Shown piece by piece: positions 45,438 through 54,981 of a stretch of 64,000 bases of DNA; within the stretch, counting starts at the first letter, position 1, and every line of letters begins with the position of its first letter. The position numbers and the translations under genes were made by a program. The notes below the pieces were generated by a model. The model worked only from the letters and a program-made list of their open reading frames with translations, did no database searches and was not told where the DNA came from. Source of the DNA: Mesorhizobium_G sp049840935 (GTDB taxonomy: Bacteria; Pseudomonadota; Alphaproteobacteria; Rhizobiales; Rhizobiaceae); assembly GCA_049840935.1 (NCBI GenBank), contig JASGJA010000013.1, forward strand, positions 45,395 through 109,394, written 5' to 3'.

Positions 45438-46577
45438 ATGGACAACACGTCTTCAGCGGTGAAAAAATCTACGCAGAGATTCCATTTTGTGGATGGATTG
45501 CGTGGTTTTGCCGCCATGTGGGTCGTGCTATTTCACGCCAAGTTCCATCTTACAGCGCTGATGGCAATGCTGCCTGGTGTGGTCAATCATTCTATATTTA
45601 TAGCTGGTGAGAACGGGGTCGCGGTTTTCTTTGTACTGAGCGGCTTCGTAATCGCCTACAGTGTAAGAAATGCTCCCAATACTTTTGCGTTTCTTGCACG
45701 CTTCGCTCTCCGTCGATCTGTAAGACTTGATCCCCCCTACTGGGCATCGATGGTCGTTGTTGGAATCTTCGCATTCATTTCGGCGCGTGTTACGCATACG
45801 CAAATAGAGTTCCCTGGTTGGTACTCCGTTGCCGTGCACATGGCCTATATGCAGGAATTACTGGGCGTTAAGGAAATTAACACGGTATACTGGACGCTTA
45901 CCTACGAGATTCAATTCTATATCATCTATATCTTATGCCGAAATATCGCACCGCGAATTGGTCCCGCTATCTGGATCCTTATGTTTCTGGTCGCGATAGC
46001 TTGGGGCAGTGGCCTAGTGCACGAAAACATCGTCACGGGTCTCTTTGTCAACAAATGGTATGCATTCTTCTTGGGCGTACTGGCATTTCATGCCCGTGAA
46101 GATGGGCGAGTTGCCACTGCATTATTTATACTTGCCGCCGCGTGTTCGCTCGGATCGGTCATTAGCGGCGAATTATTTCAGATTGCCACCGCTATCACCG
46201 CGATGGTTCTGTATCTAGCCATAACGCTGGATAGAATGTCTGATTGGCTTAATTGGCGCTGGATACAATTTCTCGGCCTTATCAGCTATAGCCTATATTT
46301 GACGCACAATCCGGTAACAGGTGCCTCATTCTATGTCTGGAAAAAACTTTTTGGCGAAAGCCCGCTATCTGAATTTGCCGGCCTGTTCTTTGTAATAGCC
46401 GTTTGCATCGTCTTCGCCGCCGGTTTTTGGTGGACCTTTGAACGTTTCTCAATCAGGTTGGCTCGCGAGTTGGCGACGCCGAGCGGCAGCAAGGTGGGAA
46501 ACTTGTTACGTTGGAACGTTCAACCCAAAAGGCCTGCTATCGCATCAGGCTCCAGTATTTCAAAATCAGATGTCTAA
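45438..46577 (+). CDS. Membrane O-acyltransferase (acyltransferase 3 family, ExoZ/OafA-like)
   Basis: A 379-residue integral membrane protein with about ten hydrophobic segments. The opening VDGLRGFAAMWVVLFHAKF carries the R-x10-H signature; SGFVIAYS follows. The family transfers acetyl or similar groups to extracellular polysaccharide. The G+C content is lower than in flanking genes. The ATG at 45438 matches family starts. It is separated from pssE by 241 bases with no recognised gene. Confidence 0.88.
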   Translation: MDNTSSAVKKSTQRFHFVDGLRGFAAMWVVLFHAKFHLTALMAMLPGVVNHSIFIAGENGVAVFFVLSGFVIAYSVRNAPNTFAFLARFALRRSVRLDPPYWASMVVVGIFAFISARVTHTQIEFPGWYSVAVHMAYMQELLGVKEINTVYWTLTYEIQFYIIYILCRNIAPRIGPAIWILMFLVAIAWGSGLVHENIVTGLFVNKWYAFFLGVLAFHAREDGRVATALFILAAACSLGSVISGELFQIATAITAMVLYLAITLDRMSDWLNWRWIQFLGLISYSLYLTHNPVTGASFYVWKKLFGESPLSEFAGLFFVIAVCIVFAAGFWWTFERFSIRLARELATPSGSKVGNLLRWNVQPKRPAIASGSSISKSDV

Positions 46578-47149
46578 ATTTTTGGCGCTATAACAAATGA
46601 TTGGATAGACACAATAGACTAGATAAATAGATATATATGTCAAAATCGGCAAAAATGTCCCGCATGCAATATAGTGATACGAGAAGTGATCAAAGTATAA
46701 AAAATAAAATGTCGGATCGCCGCGGATAAATATAATTTTATAAAAGTGAGTTCGCAAAATTATGCACGTCAGTTACGATGTGCTACGATTTGAATGTCTG
46801 AATTTCAGAAAAAATATCGTTTTGCGTGTATTAATCTAATATGTAAATTTAAATCAATCTCCGCGTGTTGCCACATATGTGGCGGCAAAAAGAGCCATCC
46901 TATCCTAGTATTTACTGGAATGGCGCTCTGTACTCCGGCGCGACTTACAAATTATAGGCGAAAATGTGGCGAACGAAATATTACACAATGAAATATGTTG
47001 TGATTTGAAATGGCCTCTGCACCCATCTCATGTGTTTTTGCGAGAATTGATTGTACCGAAAATGCATCGTTTCTGTTTTCTCGAAACTTAACTTTTGGTC
47101 AGGCAAAACTCATCGCTAAGGGTCCGGGGCATGAGAGGATTTGATCACA
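46578..47149. other. A+T-rich gene-free interval
   Basis: 572 bases, strongly A+T-rich (many TATAAA/AATAT tracts), between the acyltransferase and the beta-helix gene. A 65-codon frame (46794-46991) lacks a ribosome site and family. The composition is unlike the rest of the window and suggests acquired DNA; promoters for the beta-helix gene must lie here. Confidence 0.5.
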
Positions 47150-48457
47150 ATGGCAGTTCCAACTGGGTTCCCGGATGCTAGTAACACTGGCGTGCAGGAT
47201 GGAGTAAATCTTTCGGTCTATACCGGTCCTATGACGATTACCAAGGATGGTACCGTCATAGAGAACATGATTATAAATGGATCGCTTAGAATTACTGCGG
47301 ATAATGTAATCATTAAGAACTGTAAAATCATATATAATGATTACAGAGCTATAGATGCAGAAGGCGCCAAAAACTTCACGCTTATGTACAATGACATTAT
47401 TGGCCCTGGTAAGAAAGGGCAGAGCGTTGATGTTGTATTGGCAAGCGGAAATATTCTATATAATGATATTTCCGGTGGTGCCCACGGCATCAATGTTGCG
47501 CAAGGGACGAATACTGTAGTTAAAGGCAACTACATTCACGATCTTGCTCATTCGTCTTCAGATGCCCACATTGGCGGCATTTCCGTCAAGGGAGGACAGA
47601 ATGGTCTTCTGATTGAAGGCAACACGGTCATTGCTACTGACACGTCAAACATCTTTATTGACGATGACTTTGGCCAGGTACATAACGTCATCGTTCGTGA
47701 CAACTATCTTGGAGGCGATCCGGGGTACAATATTTACGTTGCTGCACGATATGGCGATTCGAATATCTCGAATGTTTCCATTTATGACAACTATATCTCG
47801 AAGGGATATTATGGATACTACAGTATCTATCATACCAACCCCTCGATATCGGGCAATGCTGAGGTTGCCGCCGGTTCTGCGGTCCCGAAGGGTGACTATG
47901 TACCAGATCCTGTAATAGATACTCCGAACGTTCCATCAACGCCTTCGACTCCTACTACGCCTACGAAGCCGAACGTGCCGTCTACACCTTCCCAGGGTAG
48001 CTCGGACCATGTTTCCAAGGCGATAGATGGGACGTCGAAGGGCGAAAAGCTTGTTGGCACCTCTGGTGACGATCATATCAACGGCAAAGGTGGGACAGAC
48101 TATCTAACCGGTGGCGCAGGCAAAGATATCTTTGTTTTCGACCAGGTCGCTCACATGGGTTCCGGAAACAAGCGTGATGTAATCACGGATTTCCAGAAGG
48201 GACTCGATAAGATCGATATTTCTGCGATCGATGCAAACGGTAGCATTGCGGGGGATGGCGTCTTCCATTTCATTGCCCAGAACAACGCTGTGTTCGATCA
48301 CAAGCCGGGTGCCATTGCATGGCGAACTGAGGACTACAAAGGAACTTCCAAGGATGTCACCATCATTCAGGGCGACATCAATGGCGATGGTATCCATGAT
48401 TTTGAGATCCAGCTCAAAGGGCTGGTTCATCTGACCAAGGACGACTTCATCCTCTAG
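47150..48457 (+). CDS. Secreted right-handed beta-helix protein with RTX/serralysin-like C-terminus
   Basis: A 435-residue protein. Residues about 20-245 form a right-handed parallel beta-helix (repeated hydrophobic rungs such as NVIIKNCKI and NTVVKGNYIHDL), the fold of polysaccharide lyases and C5-epimerases. A Pro/Thr/Ser linker (about 255-290) is followed by one RTX-type block GTSGDDHINGKGGTDYLTGGAG and an M10 C-terminal domain ending KDDFIL, an expected type I secretion signal. There is no N-terminal signal peptide, as expected for type I export. It could modify or cleave the cluster's polysaccharide. The ATG at 47150 has gagagg upstream. Confidence 0.85.
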   Translation: MAVPTGFPDASNTGVQDGVNLSVYTGPMTITKDGTVIENMIINGSLRITADNVIIKNCKIIYNDYRAIDAEGAKNFTLMYNDIIGPGKKGQSVDVVLASGNILYNDISGGAHGINVAQGTNTVVKGNYIHDLAHSSSDAHIGGISVKGGQNGLLIEGNTVIATDTSNIFIDDDFGQVHNVIVRDNYLGGDPGYNIYVAARYGDSNISNVSIYDNYISKGYYGYYSIYHTNPSISGNAEVAAGSAVPKGDYVPDPVIDTPNVPSTPSTPTTPTKPNVPSTPSQGSSDHVSKAIDGTSKGEKLVGTSGDDHINGKGGTDYLTGGAGKDIFVFDQVAHMGSGNKRDVITDFQKGLDKIDISAIDANGSIAGDGVFHFIAQNNAVFDHKPGAIAWRTEDYKGTSKDVTIIQGDINGDGIHDFEIQLKGLVHLTKDDFIL

Positions 48458-48479
48458 TGCCTAGCGCCGCGTAATCTTG

Positions 48480-48505
48480 AAAAGGCCGCCAACGTGCGGC
48501 CTTTT
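48480..48505. terminator. Bidirectional Rho-independent terminator
   Basis: A 10-bp stem (48480-48489 with 48496-48505) with a 6-base loop is flanked by A and T tracts, so it works in both directions. It lies between the beta-helix gene and the convergent glycosyltransferase gene, adjoining the latter's stop codon. Confidence 0.88.
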
Positions 48506-49762
48506 TCACGCAACGCTTCTGAGCGATCCCTTTGCCAGCGCGCGGCGCATTGCTGCATCCACAGCCGCGCCCGCATCATCCCAACTCGCAGCCGCAACAC
48601 TTTCGGAAGCCAGACGCGCCCGTTCCGCAAAGTTTGTTGCGCGAACTACTTCTTCCAGAGCGGCGGCCAGTGCATGCGGCGTAGAGCCAGCGTACTGAAC
48701 ATTCGGGTTAGAAAGCACCATGCGGTTGTGTTCCGCGTCGTTCACCACAGGTATGCATCCGGCCGCTAACATCTCAAACGGAACAAGAGACACATTGGTC
48801 AGTGAAATGCTGAGCCCTGCCTGACAGCGATTATAGATTTCATTGAGCCGGGCAGGGGTAACGATCCCATGGTCGAAATAGTTGAACGGTTGGTGTCCCA
48901 TCTTCTGCCCATAGAGATGTATTTCAACTCCGGGGTTTCTTTTTGCGAAAATCTCCAGCGCTAGAAGGCCGATCTCCACGCCACGCCGTGGCGTTTCGGC
49001 CCGCGCATAGAACGCTACGCCATTTCTCGGAGCGTCCGGATCGAATTTATAACGCGTCGTATCGCAACCAAATGGAAAATAATCGCAGGACATATCGAAA
49101 TCTTCTTCAAGCTTGTGCTTGAGCCAGCGTCCAGCGGTTAGCCCGTGAAAGCCCATTCGATAAGTGTTCGTCGCCAAGAGGTTTTTTGCGCCGATCGGAT
49201 AAAAGTCCGGTTCGTAATCCTGAACGAAATAGAAGCGCTTACCTGCACATCGGGAGTTGAACACGGCGTAAGCGGTCGGCCAGCCAGTGGCAACGACCGC
49301 GTGGGCATCTTCCATTCCATCTTCCAGCCGCGAAATAGGGCAGGTAATGCCGTAGTAATCTCGCGCAATCTGTACGTAATATTTATGATCACCTTTGTAG
49401 GGGTCGTAGAAATAGAGCCTGTTCTTGTAGCCGTGCGTTTCAAGATACCGCACGATGCGATAATTCGTCGTGTGACCTCCCGAACCCGGACCCGCCGGTC
49501 CTACCACCCAATTGACAACGAGCGGGTTTCCCGGAGCCACTGGAAGCAGAGGCGGTTCGAAACGATTTTCGAGATCGGCTGCTACGACGTCGGAAGGAAC
49601 GACATCCCACGTCAGACCATGTGGTTTGATCCGGTCGGCTAGTACAGTCCTGATGCGTCGGGAAACCCCCTGTGTTCCTTCGGTTTCGAGAAAATGACTT
49701 AATTGACGCCACCTGCGACCAAACTGGCCAATGGCTGATTCCAGACCTGCGATAGGCTTCAT
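48506..49762 (-). CDS. GT4-family glycosyltransferase, WsaF rhamnosyltransferase-like
   Basis: A 418-residue cytosolic GT-B enzyme. WVVGPAGPGSGGHTTNYRIVRYLE (in parts) matches the WsaF-type N-terminal domain, and the C-terminal GLSISLTNVSLVPFEMLAAGCIPVV is the GT4 donor-binding motif. The start at 49762 overlaps the upstream stop by 4 bases (ATGA); the longer open frame inside the upstream gene is a shadow. It forms an operon with the asparagine-synthase-like gene. The sugar is not known; rhamnose is only suggested by the family. Confidence 0.88.
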   Translation of the reverse strand: MKPIAGLESAIGQFGRRWRQLSHFLETEGTQGVSRRIRTVLADRIKPHGLTWDVVPSDVVAADLENRFEPPLLPVAPGNPLVVNWVVGPAGPGSGGHTTNYRIVRYLETHGYKNRLYFYDPYKGDHKYYVQIARDYYGITCPISRLEDGMEDAHAVVATGWPTAYAVFNSRCAGKRFYFVQDYEPDFYPIGAKNLLATNTYRMGFHGLTAGRWLKHKLEEDFDMSCDYFPFGCDTTRYKFDPDAPRNGVAFYARAETPRRGVEIGLLALEIFAKRNPGVEIHLYGQKMGHQPFNYFDHGIVTPARLNEIYNRCQAGLSISLTNVSLVPFEMLAAGCIPVVNDAEHNRMVLSNPNVQYAGSTPHALAAALEEVVRATNFAERARLASESVAAASWDDAGAAVDAAMRRALAKGSLRSVA

Positions 49763-51264
49763 TGCGCTTTTTCTTCCATGTTCTGCTTGCCCGTTGGCAT
49801 CCACACCGTTCGGAACAGCTGGACCGCCTTGCGCCGTGCGCGATTTGGGTCGCGGAGAGCTTTTTTCACCACCGCGAACTGGTCGCGCCAATCGCCATAT
49901 CTGTTGATAGGCTGCGACAGAAGTTCCGGCCAAAGCATGGCGATTATCTCAGGAAACATTTTTCCGCCGCGCCGCAGGTCGGGTGGGATAGACAGCATGT
50001 CAACGTAGTTTGCCCGCGAAACCATTGGATGCAGCTCTTTCTGCTTTGGTTTCACATAGGTATCGCAGAATCCCCATGCACTCATGCGCAGCTCGATATA
50101 GGCAAGATCGAGCTTGAACAGCGTATCATATCGCTCAAGAGGTTTGAGCCATTCACCAACTTTTTCAATAACTTCAGGGATCTGTGGGAGCTTCAGGCGC
50201 GCCACCAAATTGTTCGCATCCAGCGGTGTATCGGGCTCCGCGTTCAACCATAGAAAACCTCGCCCGATTTCGCCGCCAAGTCCACCGACAAAAAAATGGC
50301 CTTCAAGAGGACGAACGCTTGGATGAAGCTTCACATTGTTGCCTCCTACACAATGCCCAGCCCGCAAGCGCCACAGTGCAATCTCGGCAGAAGTAGCCTC
50401 CTTATAGGGCAGGATATCATGCTTGAGATTGAACTTCCGAGCCAAAAGCTTCGAGCAGGCGACGTCAATCTCACCAGCCGGCGCACCGACGGTTACGAAC
50501 GAAACCTTGTCGAGAAGCGGTCTACTGCAAGCAAGCAGGTACCGAGAGTCCGAGCCTGCAGTAAGCGCCACGCGCGTTATGTCGTTATCGGCGAGAAGAT
50601 TTATGGTCTGGGTAACGCGATCCGAGATGTTTCGGAAGGTTTGCTTCAGATCGTGTGCGGATGTTATCGCTGCAAGAGGCCAATGGCGTACCGCGACCCA
50701 CTTATCCAGGTCGAGATAATGGTTGCATAGCAGGCGGCTGATGCCCCTGTGTGCCGTAAGACCGACTGTAAACCAGCCCGCATTATCTACATCCAACGCG
50801 TCATAGAGGTCCTTGCGGAAGCGCGCAGAGTATTCTCCGGAATCCAGCAACACCGCTGCAGTCGCCCCGGCTGTTTTCTTTTCGGCGCTGTAGACGACAG
50901 ACATCGATCCGTTGCAATCAAGATAGATACGGTTCAGCCCGAAAGCCGACAATATGAAGAGGAAGGTGCCGGTCAGCCCATAGATATGTTTTTCAACGAA
51001 CGAATCGATCTGGCTGGCGTTGGCTAGCGCTTCCTCTATCGAATAGTCCGAGGTGATGATGCTATTTCGCTTCAGATCGATCGGTGTGCCGAGCAGCAGG
51101 CCGATCTTCCGACCGCTCCGATCGAATACGCGAACGCATTGGCAGCCCGGCGCCATATCCAGGTTGAACTTACCAAAGCTTTGGCGCGTCCAGCCCCTTT
51201 CGACCGGCTCGCTTGCCGCGCTTATCACAAATTGCCCGTCGAAATCCGACTGCCCGCCTGCCAT
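49759..51264 (-). CDS. Asparagine-synthase-like protein without an N-terminal nucleophile
   Basis: A 501-residue protein. The C-terminal half is an ATP-pyrophosphatase-type synthetase domain with LTAGSDSRYLLA as the variant PP-loop. The N-terminal ~180 residues resemble the class II glutaminase scaffold but begin MAGGQ rather than MCG, so glutamine hydrolysis through Cys2 is not expected. It may use free ammonia or another amine to form an amide on a polysaccharide or precursor, as suggested for amidotransferases in exosortase loci. The start at 51264 is the only ATG after an upstream stop; no strong ribosome site is seen. Confidence 0.8.
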   Translation of the reverse strand: MAGGQSDFDGQFVISAASEPVERGWTRQSFGKFNLDMAPGCQCVRVFDRSGRKIGLLLGTPIDLKRNSIITSDYSIEEALANASQIDSFVEKHIYGLTGTFLFILSAFGLNRIYLDCNGSMSVVYSAEKKTAGATAAVLLDSGEYSARFRKDLYDALDVDNAGWFTVGLTAHRGISRLLCNHYLDLDKWVAVRHWPLAAITSAHDLKQTFRNISDRVTQTINLLADNDITRVALTAGSDSRYLLACSRPLLDKVSFVTVGAPAGEIDVACSKLLARKFNLKHDILPYKEATSAEIALWRLRAGHCVGGNNVKLHPSVRPLEGHFFVGGLGGEIGRGFLWLNAEPDTPLDANNLVARLKLPQIPEVIEKVGEWLKPLERYDTLFKLDLAYIELRMSAWGFCDTYVKPKQKELHPMVSRANYVDMLSIPPDLRRGGKMFPEIIAMLWPELLSQPINRYGDWRDQFAVVKKALRDPNRARRKAVQLFRTVWMPTGKQNMEEKAQ

Positions 51265-51593
51265 TGGAATAATCCCACGATTTCGTTCTTCAACGATACC
51301 GAAATCTACCTCACGCGCGCGCGGCAGTTAAAGTCGAAGCTTGCTGTCACTTTGGTCGATATCGGGTTAGGCGGGTACTACGGAATTGCACCCGGGAAAA
51401 CATCTGTTCAGTTCGAGCACCATATCTAAACCTTGCTATAGACCGTTCGGATAATAGGTCTACTGCAAGCCGACCCTAGCCCCGCAAAAGCCACTCGTAT
51501 ATTCCATATAAACTATTCGAGCGATCTATCTGCATGAGATGTGTTGCCATCGTTGAACGTCCAACTGGCAGCAATTACTGTTACCGAGTGAAG
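51265..51593. other. Divergent promoter interval
   Basis: 329 bases between the asparagine-synthase-like gene and the O-antigen ligase-like gene, transcribed apart. No gene is supported. A plus-strand frame running from inside the neighbouring gene to 51429 is protein-like in its last 50 codons but has no start of its own. Promoters for both operons are expected here. Confidence 0.4.
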
Positions 51594-53083
51594 ATGAGCG
51601 GAATTACCACCGGTATTGGAAGAGAAGGCTTGCGAGGCGATTCACGATCTCGGCGGGCGCTCGCGCGTTCGAGATTGTCCAGTAGTGCAGATAGCGCTGC
51701 CGGAGTGGCTTTGCCGGTCAAGCTTTTTATCATTGCGCTTTTTGTCCCTTGGGTGATCTCCATCGGGCCACTCAACCTATCTGTTTATCGCTTCGTGTTG
51801 ATTGCAGCACTTTTTCCCTGCGTGTTGCGGTGGCTCAGAACGCGGATCATTTTTCCAGATATTTTCCTGATCCTCTTTTGCCTGTGGGCGTCAATCAGTT
51901 TGTCGCTGGCACATGGGCTATCGGCATCTGTTCAGACCATCGGCATATTATGGATCGAAACGCTCGGTCCATATCTTTGGCTCGCTGTTATGTTCGCACT
52001 GCGGACGAGTTCGTCAGCGCCATTACCCTATTGGCAAAGGTCACAATCATTGTTCTGCCGTTTGCACTTTTCGAATGGGTAACAGGATCTAATCTGCTTT
52101 TGCGGATATTCGGCGCCTTCCTGCCCACCATTGATACTGTTCAAATGGATCCACGAATGGGGTTGTGGCGGGTACAAGGTCCGTTCCCTCACTCAATTCT
52201 GTTTGGTTTAGTATGCGGAAGTATTGTTTCCTTGTGCTGTCTCGTTTTGGCGAGACAGCGCGCCGCCACTACACGTACATGGTTAACAATAGGGGTGATA
52301 TTCACGGCGCTAACTTCTATGTCATCAGCACCTATAGCGGGTTTAGTCTTACAACTGGCTGTTGTTTCATGGAATTCGATACTTTACACTTTTAAGGCCC
52401 GTTGGAAAATTCTTTGGATGCTGCTTTTTCTTGGATACCTTTTTGTTGAATTTGGATCCAATCAGACTCCTATCAAGTTCTATATCTCTCATTTCACATT
52501 TGATAAGCAAACCGGATGGTTCCGAACTCTGATTTGGGAGTATGGGTCCGCATCGGTGATGGCACATCCGCTCTTTGGGATCGGACTTGGTTCGTGGGCA
52601 CGGCCACCGTGGATGCCCATCAGCGTTGACAATTTTTGGCTGCTTATGGCCATGCGCCACGGCTTGCCAGGCTTTGCATTTCTACTTGCGGCGTTCGTCT
52701 GGGTATTGTTTAAGATCGGCTCAAATCGTGATGCATTTTTGAAGGTGGAGAACATTACCGTCGCCTACCTGATCTGCATGATTTCTTACATGCTCGTCGG
52801 AACCACTGTTCATTTGTGGGACGCTGGTTACACGTGGCTGATGTTTTTGCTGGGTAGCGGTATCTGGCTGAGCAATTATACCTCCGAGGCAGTTGCCGTC
52901 GACAGCCTTGGGCGTCAAAACGCGACACGGCAACCCCGAGTTCAGAATGGTTTGGTTGACGAAGCAGTTAGCGAAGGCGAACCCAGCGATTTTACTCAAG
53001 AGCGGCCGTCGGGACGCGCTTCTTCACGTATTCTAAGAGCGAGAAATGCAGTAGGCGTGCGTGATCGTTCGAGGCAAAGGTAA
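51594..53083 (+). pseudogene. O-antigen ligase/polymerase-like membrane protein, split by one frameshift
   Basis: About 496 residues if one base is restored near 52,000, where the first frame leaves at MFALR and the second resumes DEFVSAITLLAKV. About ten to twelve hydrophobic segments and the late HPLFGIGLGSW motif identify a Wzy/WaaL-family (O-antigen ligase) protein that polymerises lipid-linked repeats in the periplasm. The hydrophilic tail after about residue 430 is Arg-rich. The ATG at 51594 is used; one at 51534 is also open. It is convergent with the deacetylase gene, 7 bases away. G+C is lower than average. Confidence 0.8.
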
Positions 53084-53090
53084 GCACAGC

Positions 53091-53762
53091 CTAGGCGATT
53101 TGCTTCACCGCCATTGCTGCCGTGCGGCGCAGGCGCTTCGCCCAAGGCAATCTGCCGGACAGCATGGCTTCGAACGCAGCGTCGCTGGTATCAGAGCGCA
53201 CGGAACTGCGCGCTTGCAGGTAGTTTTTCGGGTCAGCTGATCCGCCATCGCTGGAATAAACCCGTTCATACTCCGCAGCGCGGGCGGCCTTCATAACTCT
53301 GGCGTTGTAGCGACCAAAGGGGATAGCCGCGTGGTTTATTGCACTCCCACAGATCGCTTCAAGTACGCGCTTGGACTCGGTTAGTTCCTGGTTCAGTTCT
53401 GAAAGCGGCAAGCTTGACCAGTCGCGATGCCAAATGCCGTGGCTGCCTATTCCCATGTCAGCGGAGAGCAATGCGCGGATATTGTTTTCGCTTAGTGAAC
53501 CGACTTGGCCAATGCGGCCAGTCAGGACAAAGAACCGAGCCTTTAGTTTGCGCTTTTCGAGCTCAACGGCTCCGATGGCGAGGTCGGACAAATTTCCATC
53601 GTCGAATGTGATGGCGATTTGACTGTGATCCGCGTGCGCGACGATGCGGTCCAGCATATAGCGGAACCGCTCGACGCTGATCCAATACGGTTCTTCGCCC
53701 GGTTCAAGCTCGCGCTGTGGCTCACCGATGCCGTGAAAATTAATGATCCGCACGCCTGCCAT
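53091..53762 (-). CDS. Polysaccharide deacetylase (NodB-homology, CE4)
   Basis: A 223-residue carbohydrate esterase. The TFDDGN motif gives the catalytic aspartate and metal ligand, and GSHGIWHRDW gives the H-x4-H metal pair. There is no signal peptide, so it may act on cytosolic lipid-linked sugars. It is the last gene of the minus-strand operon that begins with the GNAT gene and follows the GT2 gene by 9 bases. XrtA loci also carry a CE4 deacetylase. Confidence 0.9.
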   Translation of the reverse strand: MAGVRIINFHGIGEPQRELEPGEEPYWISVERFRYMLDRIVAHADHSQIAITFDDGNLSDLAIGAVELEKRKLKARFFVLTGRIGQVGSLSENNIRALLSADMGIGSHGIWHRDWSSLPLSELNQELTESKRVLEAICGSAINHAAIPFGRYNARVMKAARAAEYERVYSSDGGSADPKNYLQARSSVRSDTSDAAFEAMLSGRLPWAKRLRRTAAMAVKQIA

Positions 53763-53771
53763 TCCGCCAGC

Positions 53772-54689
53772 TCAGCTTGGCCGGTTGGCCAAAAAGTTCG
53801 TCACTGTGCGCTCCGGTGCGAACACGCTAAGTAAACCGGCGCGGTGCATTTTCCCACGAGTGATACGAATAGCCTCGCCCGTCGCGAGACCGAGCCTGAA
53901 AAGCAATGTGCTGACTGGGCCGTGATGGCGGCGATAATACCGCACGCGGTTCGCGGTCAGCAAAGCGAACAGTTTCGGATTGGTTCCGCTGTCTCCGCCC
54001 TTGTGCATGACCTGCGAGCGCGGTTCGTATACCACGTCAAAACCGGCCTCGCGCGCGCGGCGCTGGTAGTCGACCTCTTCGCTATAAAGGAAGAAGGACT
54101 CGTCCCACCGGCCAACGGTAGCGCGAGCCCGTGCCGAAACAAGCAACGCGGAGCCGGTCGCCCATTCGATCGGCCCGCCATGTTCATAGCGATCCGGCGT
54201 ATCGATCATTTCGCCCCAGCCGCGTTTGGATGCCTTCTTGCCGCCAAGAACGGAGTCAGACCAGGCCGTCAGTACGGACGGTTCCTGACGGATGGTCGGG
54301 TCGGTCGTGCCGTCTTCCTTGAAATTGCGTGGCACAGCGATGCCGACCGTCGGGTTTTCAAAGCAGTCGAGCAGCGCTTTTGCCGAACGCGCATACATGC
54401 GCAGGTCGGGATTGAGCACCAACAAATGCGATTCCGGATGCATGGCATCCATCGCGGCGTTGATTGCAGCGGCGTAGCCCGCATTCGATCCCATCTCGAT
54501 AACAGTTGGCTTCTGGCGATGGTTGCGCGCGATCTCGACTGAAGCATCGCGCGAATTATTGTCCACGATCATCACCTCATATGGGCCAACACCGGCCATG
54601 CCGACCTCAAGAGAGTCGAGCAGCCCCGGCAGCATTGCGGAACTGTTGAAGGTGACGACGGCAACGGTGATGCGTGGAGGATTTTTCAT
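53772..54689 (-). CDS. GT2-family glycosyltransferase (WbbL rhamnosyltransferase-like)
   Basis: A 305-residue GT-A enzyme. VAVVTFNSSAMLPGLLDSL, the metal-binding LVLNPDLRM and FLYSEEVDYQRRAREAGF are the WbbL-type landmarks. It is cytosolic and adds a sugar to the lipid-linked repeat. It starts 3 bases after the acyl carrier protein gene, in the same operon. Confidence 0.91.
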   Translation of the reverse strand: MKNPPRITVAVVTFNSSAMLPGLLDSLEVGMAGVGPYEVMIVDNNSRDASVEIARNHRQKPTVIEMGSNAGYAAAINAAMDAMHPESHLLVLNPDLRMYARSAKALLDCFENPTVGIAVPRNFKEDGTTDPTIRQEPSVLTAWSDSVLGGKKASKRGWGEMIDTPDRYEHGGPIEWATGSALLVSARARATVGRWDESFFLYSEEVDYQRRAREAGFDVVYEPRSQVMHKGGDSGTNPKLFALLTANRVRYYRRHHGPVSTLLFRLGLATGEAIRITRGKMHRAGLLSVFAPERTVTNFLANRPS

Positions 54690-54692
54690 AGC

Positions 54693-54956
54693 TCAATGAC
54701 GCCGGTTCTGGTCGATATAGTCTGCGAGCGAACCCACGGTTTCAAACACTTCTGCTGAAAAGCCATCTTCATCGATTTCGAAACCGAAACGGCTTTCAAT
54801 CTCCATGGCGAGATTGACCACCGCGAAGGAGTCCAGTTCCGGCAAATTGCCAAAAAGCTGGGTGGATGCTCCGGAAATGCGGCTCGGATCGTCAATACCG
54901 AGGGTCTGGACGATCAGCTGCTTAACTTCATCGATGGTTGCGGCACTTGCTGTCAT
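54693..54956 (-). CDS. Acyl carrier protein
   Basis: An 87-residue four-helix carrier protein. Ser43 in ELDSFAVV is the expected 4'-phosphopantetheine site (the common motif is DSL). The acidic helices fit a carrier role. It is placed between a PLP decarboxylase and a glycosyltransferase rather than in a fatty-acid operon, so it is a dedicated carrier for this pathway. It is 25 bases after the decarboxylase. Confidence 0.92.
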   Translation of the reverse strand: MTASAATIDEVKQLIVQTLGIDDPSRISGASTQLFGNLPELDSFAVVNLAMEIESRFGFEIDEDGFSAEVFETVGSLADYIDQNRRH

Positions 54957-54981
54957 AGTCTTTTCCTTGAAACCTGTTCGA

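Noticed and set aside
46794..46991. 65-codon Cys-rich frame in the A+T-rich spacer
   Set aside because: No ribosome site, no homology pattern, and stop-free length expected by chance.
47150..48457. Metalloprotease (serralysin) call for the beta-helix protein
   Set aside because: Only the C-terminal secretion region resembles serralysins; there is no HExxH zinc motif, and the N-terminal part is a beta-helix.
51265..51429. Short plus-strand gene upstream of the O-antigen ligase-like gene
   Set aside because: Its last ~50 codons look protein-like, but the only starts lie inside the opposite-strand gene and no ribosome site or family is seen.
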